DNA of 64,000 nt from an uncultured Mucilaginibacter sp. (GCA_903864275.1 CAIPFE010000046.1:124001-188000), one strand, 5' to 3'; positions 40,038 through 49,205 are shown, counted from the stretch's first letter. Translations and numbers: made by a program. Notes: generated by a model from the letters alone, not told the origin.

Positions 40038-42314
40038 TTAAAATGTTTCGGCAAACTGGCCAACTTTATTGTATTCATATTCAAGTTCGAAAGCCTTTAA
40101 AACGGTTAAATGCGAAATTAGATAGGCTAAAGTGCTCTCGGCTCCCTGGTTACGGTTAATACCAGTGGGCAGTAAGCCATCACAACAACCCTTGGTTTCG
40201 TGGTCATATAATGGCGCCCGTAAAGTATTTTCGCCCAGGAACCATTTGTAGCTTAAAAACATTTTTTCAATATACTGGGGCTTGCGAGATATTTGGTACG
40301 CCTGGAAATGCATAAGCACCATGGCCATTGTTTCAATAGCCTGCTGATCAAAGGCTGGGAATACCCCTCCCCGATAATACCAGCCGTCGTTGCCAACCGG
40401 GCTTAAATAACCATTTGACAAAGTCAGCTTATCTAAAAATACCATTGTTTTTAAGGCAACATTTCTCGCCTTTTCATTGCCGGTTATTTCGCAGGAATGA
40501 AGTAAGGCCAACGGAAGTATCGCGTTATCATACGTCATTTTTTCTTCAAACCATTGCCAGTCGGCGGATTGGTTGTTTTCATAAGCATCAACTAATGGTT
40601 GGGTAAGCCTTACCAGCTCATTCACCATGCCCTCATCGCCGGGGAAAATCTTCAAATACAAACTTATACCGATAATAGTGTTTGCTATCCCCCGTAAATG
40701 CGTCAAAGCCTTAAAGTGAACAAACGATTTATGAAAAATTTCCAATGCAAATTCCCGGTACGAATTACTTGCCGCGCATCCTATTAAATAACCCAACGCC
40801 CAAATTGTGCGCCCGAACGAATCTTCAGAACCAACTTCGTCCAGGTATTGCCGGTTAAAACTTAAAAAGTTACGAAAATTACCATCCTCTGTTTGCATAT
40901 AGTGGATGTAGCTTAAGTAAATAGGTAAAAGTTCAAATGCCTCTTTGCTCCCACTACGCTGATAGGCCATCAGGGCCATTATTAAAGCCCGGGCATTGTC
41001 ATCAAGGCAATAACCCTCTTTCAAATTCGGAATGCCATATTTGGCGTGCTGCACAATACCTGTATCATCAGTTAAACGTAATACATGTGTTAAACTAAAT
41101 TTGGGCATTATTTCAGGGTCAACAATGCTGTTTTTTAGTATTTTGTCACTAAAGTCGTGTGCAGCACACGCTTCCTGCGCCGCCTTAATAAATTCGGCGC
41201 CAATTACAGGCCAGCGTAAGTGCAAACCATATTCATACGCATTTTCCTTCAGTTCGTTAAGCACGCGCTGTTGGTCTAATAATTCATTAACAATTTCTGC
41301 CAGCGCGTCAGCATTTTTAAAATCAAACAGGCGGCCACGGTTATCAGCCAGCAATTCAGTTGCATGCCAATAAGGGGTTGATACAATTGCCGCCCCGGCG
41401 CCAACGGCGTATGACAACGTACCACTGGTGATCTGGGCTTCATTCAGATAAGGTGTAACATAAATTTCGGCCGCCGAAAGGTAGTTAACAAGTTCTTCCT
41501 CAGTTACGAACTTATTAATAAAACAAAGATGCTTCGATACGTTAAGCTGCGTTGCAAGGCTTTTTAAATGGTCCCGGTATTCTTCGCCCGAGCTTTTTAT
41601 CACACCCGGGTGCGTATTACCCAACACAACATAAACTACATCCGGATGCTTATCAACTATTTGCGGCAATGCCCTAATTACTGTTTCTAGACCCTTGTTG
41701 CGGCTAATTAAGCCAAACGTTAATAGTACCCTGTGGTTTTTAAAAATGGTTAGGTTCTTTACCGGGTTATCTTCGGGCGCGTCAACGTCCGGTACCCCGT
41801 GTTCAATTATTTGTATCTTTTCAACAGGGATGTCATAGATAGTAGTTAAAAACTCTACGGCGCGCTGGCTCATTACAATTATTTTTGATGATTGCTCGGC
41901 TATTTCGCGGATAATAATACGCTGAACATAACTGGGATCCTTCAATATGGTATGTAAAATAGATATTAATGGTTTTTCGAGCCGGTTGAGTAGAGGAAGA
42001 ATATAAATACCGCTTTCACCACCGTATATCCCGAACTCATGCTCCATTATACAAACATCAGCATTACTGGTATTTATGTAATTTGCAGCACGTATGTAAT
42101 CTTTTTGGTGATTTTGCCTGATAACATATTTTACTTCTGCGGGGTATTCATATTCCTGGATGTTCTCTGAATCGTTTAAAGCCACAACAAAGCCCCCTTG
42201 CGCTAAAGTTCCTCTTTCAGGAAAATTTGCGCTTATTGCATGCATTAAATTTTGATTAAATGTTGCAATCCCACATTCGCGGGGAGGATAAGTGGATATA
42301 TAAGCTATTTTCAT
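40038..42314 (-). CDS. GT4 glycosyltransferase fused to an alpha/alpha-barrel domain
   Basis: 758 residues. Residues 1 to about 380 are a GT-B glycosyltransferase: MKIAYISTYPPRECGIATFNQNLM, LLTFGLISRNKGLETVIRALPQ and TSGTLSYAVGAGAAIVSTPYWHATELL. Residues about 400-758 form an (alpha/alpha)-barrel-like region with FIVLTHV-like helices, LKEGYCLDDNARALIMALMAY, GRTIWALGYLIG, and WYYRGGVFPAFDQQAIETMAM, reminiscent of six-hairpin glycosidases. A catalytic role for this half is inference. A gene pair with the following GT and the facing GH130 gene, a neighbourhood common in Bacteroidota. Confidence 0.88.
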   Translation of the reverse strand: MKIAYISTYPPRECGIATFNQNLMHAISANFPERGTLAQGGFVVALNDSENIQEYEYPAEVKYVIRQNHQKDYIRAANYINTSNADVCIMEHEFGIYGGESGIYILPLLNRLEKPLISILHTILKDPSYVQRIIIREIAEQSSKIIVMSQRAVEFLTTIYDIPVEKIQIIEHGVPDVDAPEDNPVKNLTIFKNHRVLLTFGLISRNKGLETVIRALPQIVDKHPDVVYVVLGNTHPGVIKSSGEEYRDHLKSLATQLNVSKHLCFINKFVTEEELVNYLSAAEIYVTPYLNEAQITSGTLSYAVGAGAAIVSTPYWHATELLADNRGRLFDFKNADALAEIVNELLDQQRVLNELKENAYEYGLHLRWPVIGAEFIKAAQEACAAHDFSDKILKNSIVDPEIMPKFSLTHVLRLTDDTGIVQHAKYGIPNLKEGYCLDDNARALIMALMAYQRSGSKEAFELLPIYLSYIHYMQTEDGNFRNFLSFNRQYLDEVGSEDSFGRTIWALGYLIGCAASNSYREFALEIFHKSFVHFKALTHLRGIANTIIGISLYLKIFPGDEGMVNELVRLTQPLVDAYENNQSADWQWFEEKMTYDNAILPLALLHSCEITGNEKARNVALKTMVFLDKLTLSNGYLSPVGNDGWYYRGGVFPAFDQQAIETMAMVLMHFQAYQISRKPQYIEKMFLSYKWFLGENTLRAPLYDHETKGCCDGLLPTGINRNQGAESTLAYLISHLTVLKAFELEYEYNKVGQFAETF

Positions 42315-42436
42315 AGGTTTAGAAGGTATTTATATTATTAACGCCTGTTTTAATTTTTTGTTTAGCTGTTTGACTTAAAAAAAGTTCAAAATGGTCTATT
42401 AATCCATCTTTATAGGCCAAGTTCGCCCGTTTTTGT

Positions 42437-42464
42437 TATGGTTTTTCATTTTGCATAAACCATA
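42437..42464 (-). promoter_or_regulatory. Inverted repeat upstream of the GT operon
   Basis: TATGGTTT (42437-42444) and AAACCATA (42457-42464) are perfect 8-base arms with a 12-base spacer, about 125 bases before the GT operon start. Operator candidate. Confidence 0.35.
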
Positions 42465-42546
42465 CCAATTGCCAGAACTATAAGTTTGAAGAATGTAACA
42501 TTGTTGGGATGGAGGGAATTGGGGTTTTATTCAGCGAGAAATACTT

Positions 42547-43734
42547 TTAGTTATAATGCTCCACCGCCTCCAAAATCACCTCGCAAGCTTTTTTAATTTC
42601 ATCGTGGGTGATGATGAGCGGCGGGGCAATACGCATAGCATTGCTGCAATGTAAAAACCAATCGGTAATTACACCATGTTCAATGCAGCGATCTATTATC
42701 TTTTTGTTGAGATCAAAGCTTTCGAGTTCAATGGCAAGCATCAGGCCTTTTCCCCGTATTTGCTTTATTGCCGGATGAATCAATAATTTTCTGAATAGTG
42801 CCTCTTTTCGGGCAACCGTTGAAATGAGGTCTTCGTTAATTAAAACTTCAAGCGCAGCAAGGCCGGCCGCGCAGCAAACAGGATGGCCGCCAAAGGTTGT
42901 AATATGCCCCAGGATAGGATTTTCCTTAAGCACCGACATAATATCATGCGAAGCGATAAAAGCCCCAACAGGCATTCCCCCGCCCAATGCCTTCGCCAAT
43001 AAAAGTATATCAGGCACGATGTTAAAGTGTTCAAAGGCAAACAACTTACCGGTACGTCCAAAAGCAGCCTGTATCTCATCAAGTATCAATAATGTTCCTG
43101 TTTCGCTACACCGCGCGCGTAAAGCCTGCATGTAAGCAGCATCCGGAACCCGGATCCCGGCTTCACCCTGGATGGTTTCAATAATAACGCAGGCCGTCTG
43201 TTCATTTATTTTATCCAGGTCGCCTTGGTTATTGAAATTGATAAAAGTAACCCCCGGGAGTAATGGGCGGTAGGCTTGTTTAAACTCCTCGTTACCCATT
43301 ACACTTAAAGCGCCATGGGTGCTGCCATGATAAGAATTATGAAAAGCAATGATCTGTTGCCTGCCGGTAAACCGTTTGGCAAGCTTTAATGCGCCTTCCA
43401 CAGCTTCAGCGCCCGAATTTGTGAAATAAACCGATTGAAAATTTGCCGGCAGCAGGGAGATAAGCTTTTCGGCAAAACGTACCTGCGGGGTTTGAACATA
43501 TTCACCGTAAACCATTAGGTGCATATATTTATCAAGCTGGTCTTTTATTGCGCTAACTACAAACGGATTACTATGACCCAGGTTGCTTACCCCAATACCC
43601 GAAATAAGGTCAATATATGCCCTGCCCGCCTTATCATACATATAAATGCCTTCAGCACGCTCAAATTCAAGCAATAGCGGGAAATTGGTAGTTTGGGCGT
43701 TATTTGATAGAAATAGCTGTCGGAGGGTGGGCAT
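42547..43734 (-). CDS. Class III PLP aminotransferase (acetylornithine/ornithine-type)
   Basis: 395 residues. The PLP site: FTNSGAEAVEGALKLAKRFTGR phosphate loop, LILDEIQAAFGRTGKLFAFE (the Asp contacts the pyridine nitrogen) and LLLAKALGGGMPVGAFIAS with the Schiff-base Lys. ITTFGGHPVCCAAGLAALEVL and MRIAPPLIITHDEI are also typical. The family includes ArgD, RocD and GabT; which substrate is used cannot be settled here because no pathway genes are adjacent. A TACTTTTG -7 box lies at 43786-43793. Confidence 0.92.
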   Translation of the reverse strand: MPTLRQLFLSNNAQTTNFPLLLEFERAEGIYMYDKAGRAYIDLISGIGVSNLGHSNPFVVSAIKDQLDKYMHLMVYGEYVQTPQVRFAEKLISLLPANFQSVYFTNSGAEAVEGALKLAKRFTGRQQIIAFHNSYHGSTHGALSVMGNEEFKQAYRPLLPGVTFINFNNQGDLDKINEQTACVIIETIQGEAGIRVPDAAYMQALRARCSETGTLLILDEIQAAFGRTGKLFAFEHFNIVPDILLLAKALGGGMPVGAFIASHDIMSVLKENPILGHITTFGGHPVCCAAGLAALEVLINEDLISTVARKEALFRKLLIHPAIKQIRGKGLMLAIELESFDLNKKIIDRCIEHGVITDWFLHCSNAMRIAPPLIITHDEIKKACEVILEAVEHYN

Positions 43735-43737
43735 TAA

Positions 43738-43835
43738 ATTGGTTGAATAAGTTATATTGAGTTTATTGCGTTAAGAACTACCTCGCAAAAGTAAAGTAAT
43801 TTTCAACCACTCACCTAATCAACCAAAAACCTAAT
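43738..43835. repeat. Promoter region with GGTTGA/TCAACC words
   Basis: CAAAAGTA (43786-43793; minus-strand TACTTTTG) is a -7 candidate for the aminotransferase. GGTTGAATAAG to the left and CTCACCTAATCAACC to the right are degenerate inverted words. Confidence 0.45.
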
Positions 43836-44328
43836 CCCCCGCTCTTACACTGCGTTCGCTCAGCTGCTTTAGCACTTCGTCGTTAAACTCGCGTTCGCTT
43901 TTGTAAAGCTCGCTTACTTTTTCAGGGGGTAATATTTTCAGAAACTCGTCGCGGTAATGTTTCCTTATTTCAACAAGCTGCTGTTCGTAGGCTAATTCCT
44001 TATCGATCTGTACCGTGCCGTCAGGAGAAGTAGTAGAATTGTTTTGCCGTTTTAGTATCCTTATAGCAGTTTGATCCTGTACGTATTGGCGGTACAAAGG
44101 CCAGAATGCCTTACCCTCATCGGGGGTAAGTTTCAGCCTCAGGCCTATATATCCTTCTTTAACAAGCTCCATTTTTCTACCCGGATTGGGTTGTCTGTTG
44201 ACCGGGTAACCGCGCTGTACCGGCCTAAAACGCTCTACAGGCATGCGCACACGCCGTTGGCCAAAGCTTTTATAGCTAAAAGCCAGTACAAATAATATAC
44301 AAAAAATAGGTTTGATCAACTTATTCAT
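43831..44328 (-). CDS. Exported Spy/CpxP-like periplasmic protein
   Basis: 165 residues with a signal peptide (MNKLIKPIFCILFVLAFSYKSFG). The mature part begins with a basic/Pro-rich stretch (VRMPVERFRPVQRGYP), then helical segments: LRLKLTPDEGKAFWPLYRQYVQDQ (the LTxxE/zinc-resistance-like motif of Spy/CpxP/CnrX type sensors) and LVEIRKHYRDEFLKILPPEKVSELYKSEREFN. It is likely a periplasmic chaperone or sensor for envelope stress. Third gene of the sigma operon. Confidence 0.8.
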   Translation of the reverse strand: MNKLIKPIFCILFVLAFSYKSFGQRRVRMPVERFRPVQRGYPVNRQPNPGRKMELVKEGYIGLRLKLTPDEGKAFWPLYRQYVQDQTAIRILKRQNNSTTSPDGTVQIDKELAYEQQLVEIRKHYRDEFLKILPPEKVSELYKSEREFNDEVLKQLSERSVRAGD

Positions 44329-44337
44329 GGTAGTATA

Positions 44338-45063
44338 TTACTGAACGCTGTCAACATAATTTTTTAAAGCATCTTTTAAATTATTGTCATCAACGGGCGC
44401 GTCTTCGGTTGCAACCGTTTGCTGCGTATCGCCGGCATCAACATTTAATTGCAAATAGCTTTTAATATCGTCCGTCGGGATGCTTGATAACTGTTTATGT
44501 AAAAAAGAGTTTTTATGCACATAACCCGGATCAGTAAGTTCATTTAGAAGTATCCCACCCCCTAAAACTAAAGCGAAACAGGCCGCGGTGGCATATTTAA
44601 ACGCTGTTGAAGCAAACAGCCTAACAATAATCCCATTGCGGTTTGCATTCCCTGCGTTAACAGTTTTATCTAAAATATTTTTATTAAGCTGATCAAAGTA
44701 ACCCTGTGGAACCGTAAACTGTTCCGCAGGTTCACCCAATGCTTCCTTTACTAAAATCCTGCTTTGTATTTGCTGGCTTAAATTATCAAAGTAACCATCG
44801 GGTATTGTAAAACCGGCATCTTCCTTATTTAAAGTTTCCTCAATTGTTATCCTGCTTTGAATATTGGCTGTCAATTCTTCGAAATAGTTTTCGGGTACAG
44901 TAAAGCCTGCTTCAGGGTTATTGTTTTTTAATTCATCTAAGTTTTTGCGTGATACAATACGGTCTCCCAGGTCATCGAAATAACCAGCAGGCACTGTAAA
45001 CGGGTTATCATTGTTAACCTGTTTAAGTGACATATAATCATTCAGCCAATCTTTATTTTCCAT
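44338..45063 (-). CDS. Anti-sigma-factor-like membrane protein with four FTVPxGYF repeats
   Basis: 241 residues. The cytoplasmic part holds four copies of a 31-32 residue unit whose core is F-T-[VI]-P-x-[GN]-Y-F-[DE]-x-L, at residues 22, 54, 85 and 116. Each is followed by a helix with [I]-x-S-R (IVSRKNL, IQSRITI, IQSRILV, ILDKTV). A single transmembrane helix (about 154-173) leads to a periplasmic tail. The gene follows the ECF sigma factor by 65 bases, so it probably holds the sigma at the membrane. The repeats replace the usual zinc anti-sigma domain, which is inference. Confidence 0.75.
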   Translation of the reverse strand: MENKDWLNDYMSLKQVNNDNPFTVPAGYFDDLGDRIVSRKNLDELKNNNPEAGFTVPENYFEELTANIQSRITIEETLNKEDAGFTIPDGYFDNLSQQIQSRILVKEALGEPAEQFTVPQGYFDQLNKNILDKTVNAGNANRNGIIVRLFASTAFKYATAACFALVLGGGILLNELTDPGYVHKNSFLHKQLSSIPTDDIKSYLQLNVDAGDTQQTVATEDAPVDDNNLKDALKNYVDSVQ

Positions 45064-45128
45064 ATCGATCTTCTTATCCTAACAACTATAGATGTATTAA
45101 TTGCCAAAAGGTTTAAATTTATTTTTAA

Positions 45129-45683
45129 TTAATCTCGCGCTAATAAATGTGCCTCTATTTTTTTTACCGCCAAATGGAACGAAGCTTTTAAAGCGCCAAC
45201 GCTTGTTCCAAGCACCTGCGATATTTCCTCGTACTTCATATCATCATAATATTTCATATTAAATACAAGCTTTTGTTTTTCAGGGAGCGTTAATAGTGCT
45301 TCCTGCAGCTTCCTCTGCGCCGCATCGCCATTAAAATAGGTCGAATCGGCTAAAGTATCGGCTAATTCGTAGGCCACATCATCCAGCGAAACATTATTTT
45401 TTTGTTTCTTCTTATTCAAAAAGGTTATGCATTCATTGGTGGCAATGCGGTACATCCAGGTATATAATTGGGCGTCGTTTCTAAAGCCGGCCAGGTTTTT
45501 CCAAACTTTTATAAATACGTCCTGCACCAGGTCATCCGCATCGTCGTGGTCAATAACCATACGGCGAACGTGCCAGTAAATTTTTTGCTGATACTTTTTC
45601 AGCAGCAGGTTAAATGCCTCATTCCGGGTTTTTTCATCCTGAAACTTGCTTAAAATCTCCGCGTCTTCAACCTCTGTTGGCAT
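45129..45683 (-). CDS. ECF-type RNA polymerase sigma factor
   Basis: 184 residues. Region 2: YWHVRRMVIDHDDADDLVQDVFIKVWKNL and YTWMYRIATNECITFLNKKKQ (-10 recognition). Region 4: LPEKQKLVFNMKYYDDMKYEEISQVLGTSVGALKASFHLAVKKIEAHL (-35 HTH). A small linker separates them. It would direct RNA polymerase to envelope- or nutrient-stress promoters, controlled by the anti-sigma-like gene next in line. The promoter box TATATTTG lies 64 bases upstream (45747-45754). Confidence 0.93.
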   Translation of the reverse strand: MPTEVEDAEILSKFQDEKTRNEAFNLLLKKYQQKIYWHVRRMVIDHDDADDLVQDVFIKVWKNLAGFRNDAQLYTWMYRIATNECITFLNKKKQKNNVSLDDVAYELADTLADSTYFNGDAAQRKLQEALLTLPEKQKLVFNMKYYDDMKYEEISQVLGTSVGALKASFHLAVKKIEAHLLARD

Positions 45684-45746
45684 GTATTAATATTTATAGC
45701 TTAAATATATATTAATTGCTTTTATTTTCTCTAGCTAACAATATTG

Positions 45747-45754
45747 CAAATATA
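45747..45754 (-). promoter_or_regulatory. Candidate -7 box of the sigma operon
   Basis: Minus-strand TATATTTG matches TAnnTTTG. It lies about 64 bases before the sigma factor ATG; no clear -33 element. Confidence 0.4.
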
Positions 45755-45795
45755 TCAAATTCATAATTTCTAATGAATTTTGATATGAGGGGGTT

Positions 45796-46257
45796 TTATT
45801 GCAACAGATCAATCACTTGCTGCGATGAGTTTTTTGTATCAACCTTATTAATTATTTTATCGATTATCCCTTCGGCGTTTATAAGGAAAGTGGTACGCGC
45901 GGTGCCCATATATTTTTTACCGTACATGTTTTTTTCAACCCATAGGCCATAGGCTTCAACTATGCTTCGGTCGGTATCTGCAATTAAAGTAAAAGGCAGG
46001 CTGAATTTTTTTTCGAACTTTTTATGCGATTTTTCATCATCCGTACTCACCCCGATCACCTCAAAGCCTTTGCTTAGCATCGACTGGTAATTATCCCTGA
46101 AACTGCAGGCCTCGGCTGTACAACCGGGGGTATCATCTTTAGGATAAAAATAAAGGATCACCTTTTTTCCTTTAAAGTCCGACAATGAAACAGTTTTGCC
46201 ATTCTGGTCTTTTGCTGTGAAATCAGGGGCTTTATCGCCTTCTTTAAGTGGTGTCAT
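45796..46257 (-). CDS. bcp: Thioredoxin-dependent thiol peroxidase (Bcp/PrxQ)
   Basis: 153 residues. Peroxidatic and resolving Cys in YPKDDTPGCTAEACSFRDNYQ (C-x4-C), as in atypical 2-Cys PrxQ. The tail KMYGKKYMGTARTTFLINAEG is usual. It reduces hydroperoxides with thioredoxin. The last gene of a three-gene unit (FAH - M23 - Bcp) with 1-2 base spacing, so likely co-expressed. Confidence 0.95.
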   Translation of the reverse strand: MTPLKEGDKAPDFTAKDQNGKTVSLSDFKGKKVILYFYPKDDTPGCTAEACSFRDNYQSMLSKGFEVIGVSTDDEKSHKKFEKKFSLPFTLIADTDRSIVEAYGLWVEKNMYGKKYMGTARTTFLINAEGIIDKIINKVDTKNSSQQVIDLLQ

Positions 46258-46258
46258 G

Positions 46259-47977
46259 TTACCTTGAAAATTCTGCGTTGAAATGTGAACTATTATCTTT
46301 ACTATCGATAACAGTTAATTCAAATTTATGTTTACCTGCTCCAATATCGGTATTAAAGGTATAACTTAATACTTTAGTTTTATAATCCCACTCCATTAAT
46401 ACCCACTTCCCATCTATTTTACCTGAGTAAGTTTTTATCCCGGATAAATTATCGCCTATTCTTAAAAATATACGCTTTGATTTAGCCAGGTTAACCCCGT
46501 TTTTTATGTTTAACGGGACAATCTTTGGCGGAACCGTATCGATCTTTATATAAAAATCGCCGAATGTGCGGCACTGCACTTTTACATAGCCGTCCTGGTA
46601 AACACCGCCATAGCATAAACCTTCGCCGTTTACAATTACTGCCTTATCAGTATATTTCCCAATGTTACTATCGGGCTTTATCCATAGGTCATAATTATCA
46701 TGAATTGGGGTAAAACGGTTGTGGATACGATGGGTTACGGAAAAAGCGCCGGGCCTTTTCGGCAGCGTTGAATAAGTGAAATCAATATCATCGTAAAGGA
46801 TGCCGGGATTGATGGCCACTTTAACTTTATCATTACTAAATTCATTTCTTTTATCGTACCGGAATAAATTGCCTGCCTGTTTAAGAACCGGGAGATTATT
46901 TGCAATAAGGGTTGATTTTACACTAAAGCTAAGCGTTGATGTGTTACCAGCGACATCTTTAACGACATATTCAACCTGGTGCACTGCGTCATCATTAAAA
47001 GTAATGATGCCCCGGTTTATCGATTGCGGGTAAAGCGATATTTTACTCCCAGGCAATATGAAGCATTTTTGTATCCAGCGGTGCGTTTTTAAGAATTCGG
47101 GATAATCAATATAGGCGTTGATGGCATGTGTTTGGTCAAACGCAAAACGCTCAACCGCGAAAGTGTAAACTGTTTTGCCATCAAGTTTTAATTCGACAGA
47201 ATAAATGCCATTATGATTTGGCGATGCGCTGGTCACATCATTGCTGATGATCCCAAAGCCAATTTCGCCGGACAAATTTATGACGCCCGGTTTAGTTAAG
47301 CGATATTCGCCGGCCCTCCCCGTAACAGGCATAAACTGGCGCGGCGTTTTTTCACTGAATGGGTTCCCGTCCAGGTGATATATCCCAATGGAATAAATTG
47401 TCGGTGGGATCTTATCAGGAATAGTTAAACCAAAAAGTTGCGGGTTAATTGTTTCTTCCGTTTGTGTATCCCTGATCTCAAAATGGAGGTGCGGCCCTTC
47501 AGATGCCCCGGCATTACCCGACCATGCGATAACTTCGTCCTTGCATACCTGTATCTGCAATGGCTGCAGGTTAAAATCAACTTCAAAGCTTTGCTTTTTG
47601 TACTGTGAGTCGCGTATCATTTTGGTCATGGCGGGGCTAAAGCGTTCAATGTGCCCGTAAACAGTGGTATAGCCATTTGGATGTGTAATATAAATTGCAT
47701 TGCCAAAGCCACCAAATTCGACGCGCAAACGCGATATATAACCATCAAAAGCCGCATGTACCGGGTAACCGGTTGTTTGATTGGTTTTAAAATCGAGGCC
47801 CGAATGAAAATGATTTGGCCTCAACTCACCAAATGAACCCGCGGTAACGGGTGGCAGATCGAGCGGGTAGCGGAAAAAGTTTCTGGGATATTGCCTGCTT
47901 TGAATAATGCCTTGCGCAAACACATGGGTAAAAAAACTAAAAATCAGGATAGAAACGAACGCATATTTTTTGATCAT
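46259..47977 (-). CDS. Exported M23 (LytM-type) metallopeptidase
   Basis: 572 residues with a signal peptide (MIKKYAFVSILIFSFFTHVFA). The LytM zinc site: FGELRPNHFHSGLDFKTNQTTG (HxxxD) and EGPHLHFEIRDTQTEE (HxH). The second half (about 300-572) has Ig-like or beta-sandwich character: VEYVVKDVAGNTSTLSFS and IGDNLSGIKTYSGKIDGKW, suggesting cell-wall binding. It cleaves or remodels peptidoglycan cross-links. It is in an operon with the FAH-family gene (2 bases) and Bcp (1 base), unrelated by function. Confidence 0.93.
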   Translation of the reverse strand: MIKKYAFVSILIFSFFTHVFAQGIIQSRQYPRNFFRYPLDLPPVTAGSFGELRPNHFHSGLDFKTNQTTGYPVHAAFDGYISRLRVEFGGFGNAIYITHPNGYTTVYGHIERFSPAMTKMIRDSQYKKQSFEVDFNLQPLQIQVCKDEVIAWSGNAGASEGPHLHFEIRDTQTEETINPQLFGLTIPDKIPPTIYSIGIYHLDGNPFSEKTPRQFMPVTGRAGEYRLTKPGVINLSGEIGFGIISNDVTSASPNHNGIYSVELKLDGKTVYTFAVERFAFDQTHAINAYIDYPEFLKTHRWIQKCFILPGSKISLYPQSINRGIITFNDDAVHQVEYVVKDVAGNTSTLSFSVKSTLIANNLPVLKQAGNLFRYDKRNEFSNDKVKVAINPGILYDDIDFTYSTLPKRPGAFSVTHRIHNRFTPIHDNYDLWIKPDSNIGKYTDKAVIVNGEGLCYGGVYQDGYVKVQCRTFGDFYIKIDTVPPKIVPLNIKNGVNLAKSKRIFLRIGDNLSGIKTYSGKIDGKWVLMEWDYKTKVLSYTFNTDIGAGKHKFELTVIDSKDNSSHFNAEFSR

Positions 47978-47979
47978 AC

Positions 47980-48591
47980 TTACTTAACGTAAAAATCAAG
48001 CAATTTGTGATCTTCTAAATAGCCTTCCAGTCTGTCGCCAACATTTACTTTGGCAACCCCCTGCGGCGTACCGGTAAAGATCAGGTCGCCTTTTTTTAGG
48101 GTGATATATTTAGAAACAAAGGCAATGATATATTCAAATGAGAAAAGCATATTGGATGTATTGCCCAATTGCCTGGTTTGCGCGTTAACATCCAACTTAA
48201 AATTTAAGTTGTGGAGATCGGCAAATTGTGTTTTTGGTAAAAAGGTACTCACCGGCGCCGAATTATCAAATGCTTTGGCCAGTTCCCAGGGCAGGCCTTT
48301 TTCTTTGTGGCGCTGTTGTATATCGCGTGCTGTAAAATCTATGCCTAAAGCAATTTCATCAAAATAGTTCTGAGCAAATTTTTCGCTGATGTGTTTACCC
48401 TCCTTGCTAACCTTTAATACGATCTCGATTTCGTGATGTATATCTTCCGAAAAATCAGGATGATAAAAGGGTTTATTATCTTTAAGCAGGGCGGTATCGG
48501 GCTTCATAAATATCACCGGTACGCCGGGTACCGGGTTATTTAGCTCTTTGGCATGTTCGGCATAATTACGGCCAATGGCAATTATTTTCAT
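47980..48591 (-). CDS. Fumarylacetoacetate hydrolase-family protein
   Basis: 203 residues, the short single-domain FAH form (YcgM/FAHD1-like). Divalent-metal ligands in EDIHHEIEIVLKVSKEG and ALGIDFTARDIQQRHKEKGLPWELAKAFDNSAPV; the C-terminus LKKGDLIFTGTPQGVAKVNVGDRLEG is diagnostic. Possible activities are acylpyruvate hydrolase or oxaloacetate decarboxylase/tautomerase. First gene of the FAH-M23-Bcp unit. Confidence 0.92.
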   Translation of the reverse strand: MKIIAIGRNYAEHAKELNNPVPGVPVIFMKPDTALLKDNKPFYHPDFSEDIHHEIEIVLKVSKEGKHISEKFAQNYFDEIALGIDFTARDIQQRHKEKGLPWELAKAFDNSAPVSTFLPKTQFADLHNLNFKLDVNAQTRQLGNTSNMLFSFEYIIAFVSKYITLKKGDLIFTGTPQGVAKVNVGDRLEGYLEDHKLLDFYVK

Positions 48592-48619
48592 AATGCCGAA
48601 AATAGGAAATTTGTCTGAA

Positions 48620-48704
48620 CCGTTGATTTATTTGATTAAATGATTTTCGTTGATTAATTGCGGAATGCGGAAGTTGGAATTTAAAATCAATTCCGAAATC
48701 GAAA
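48620..48704. repeat. GGAATGCGGAAG and ATTCCGAAATCG words
   Basis: TTGCGGAATGCGGAAGTTGGAATT and AATTCCGAAATCGAAATT face each other across about ten bases as degenerate inverted words, between two minus-strand genes. Related to the words at 60178. Confidence 0.5.
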
Positions 48705-49205
48705 TTAAAGAACCGAGATCCTTTTGATCACCGATTCAGTCCCGGCCACTATCCTTACAAAATAAAATCCGCGGGATAGTTTGCTGTTTAGCGAGTAGCT
48801 GAAATTTTGCTCGCCGGGCTCAACCCTTTGCGAAAACAGGGTGGCGATGTCATTACCTAAAACATCTACTATTTTTATAGTGACGTTTGAATAACGCGAC
48901 AGATCATATTTCAGATTGATCTCATCTGTAACCGGGTTAGGAAATACCTGCACATTATTTAACAGCTTATCATCAGGTTTATAAACGTTAACCTTTTGTG
49001 TGGAGATAACAGCCGGCTTTAACGGGGGAAGTACCAGGTGTAAATTGTTTTTTAAATTGTTTTTTGTTTGCTTTGGCCTTAACAGGTGTATGTAGGTTGT
49101 GTCCGATTGCGAATAGGCAAAACTGCTGGTAAAGGCAATATTCACGAATATTACCAACGCAACAATTACAAGCCATGAATGTATATAGGTAAAAATTCGC
49201 CTCAT
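48705..49205 (-). CDS. Very short T9SS type A cargo protein
   Basis: 166 residues. A signal anchor at about 11-30 and a mature region of only about 55 residues before the Por-secretion C-terminal sorting domain, which is complete: VFPNPVTDEINLKYDLSRYS, VTIKIVDVLGNDIATLF, and GFYFVRIVAGTESVIKRISVL at the very end. Type IX substrates usually carry an enzyme or adhesin ahead of this tag, here there is little more than a linker rich in Lys, Asn and Pro. It may be a remnant or a sorting-domain-only protein. A LYT-like domain is not seen. Confidence 0.85.
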   Translation of the reverse strand: MRRIFTYIHSWLVIVALVIFVNIAFTSSFAYSQSDTTYIHLLRPKQTKNNLKNNLHLVLPPLKPAVISTQKVNVYKPDDKLLNNVQVFPNPVTDEINLKYDLSRYSNVTIKIVDVLGNDIATLFSQRVEPGEQNFSYSLNSKLSRGFYFVRIVAGTESVIKRISVL

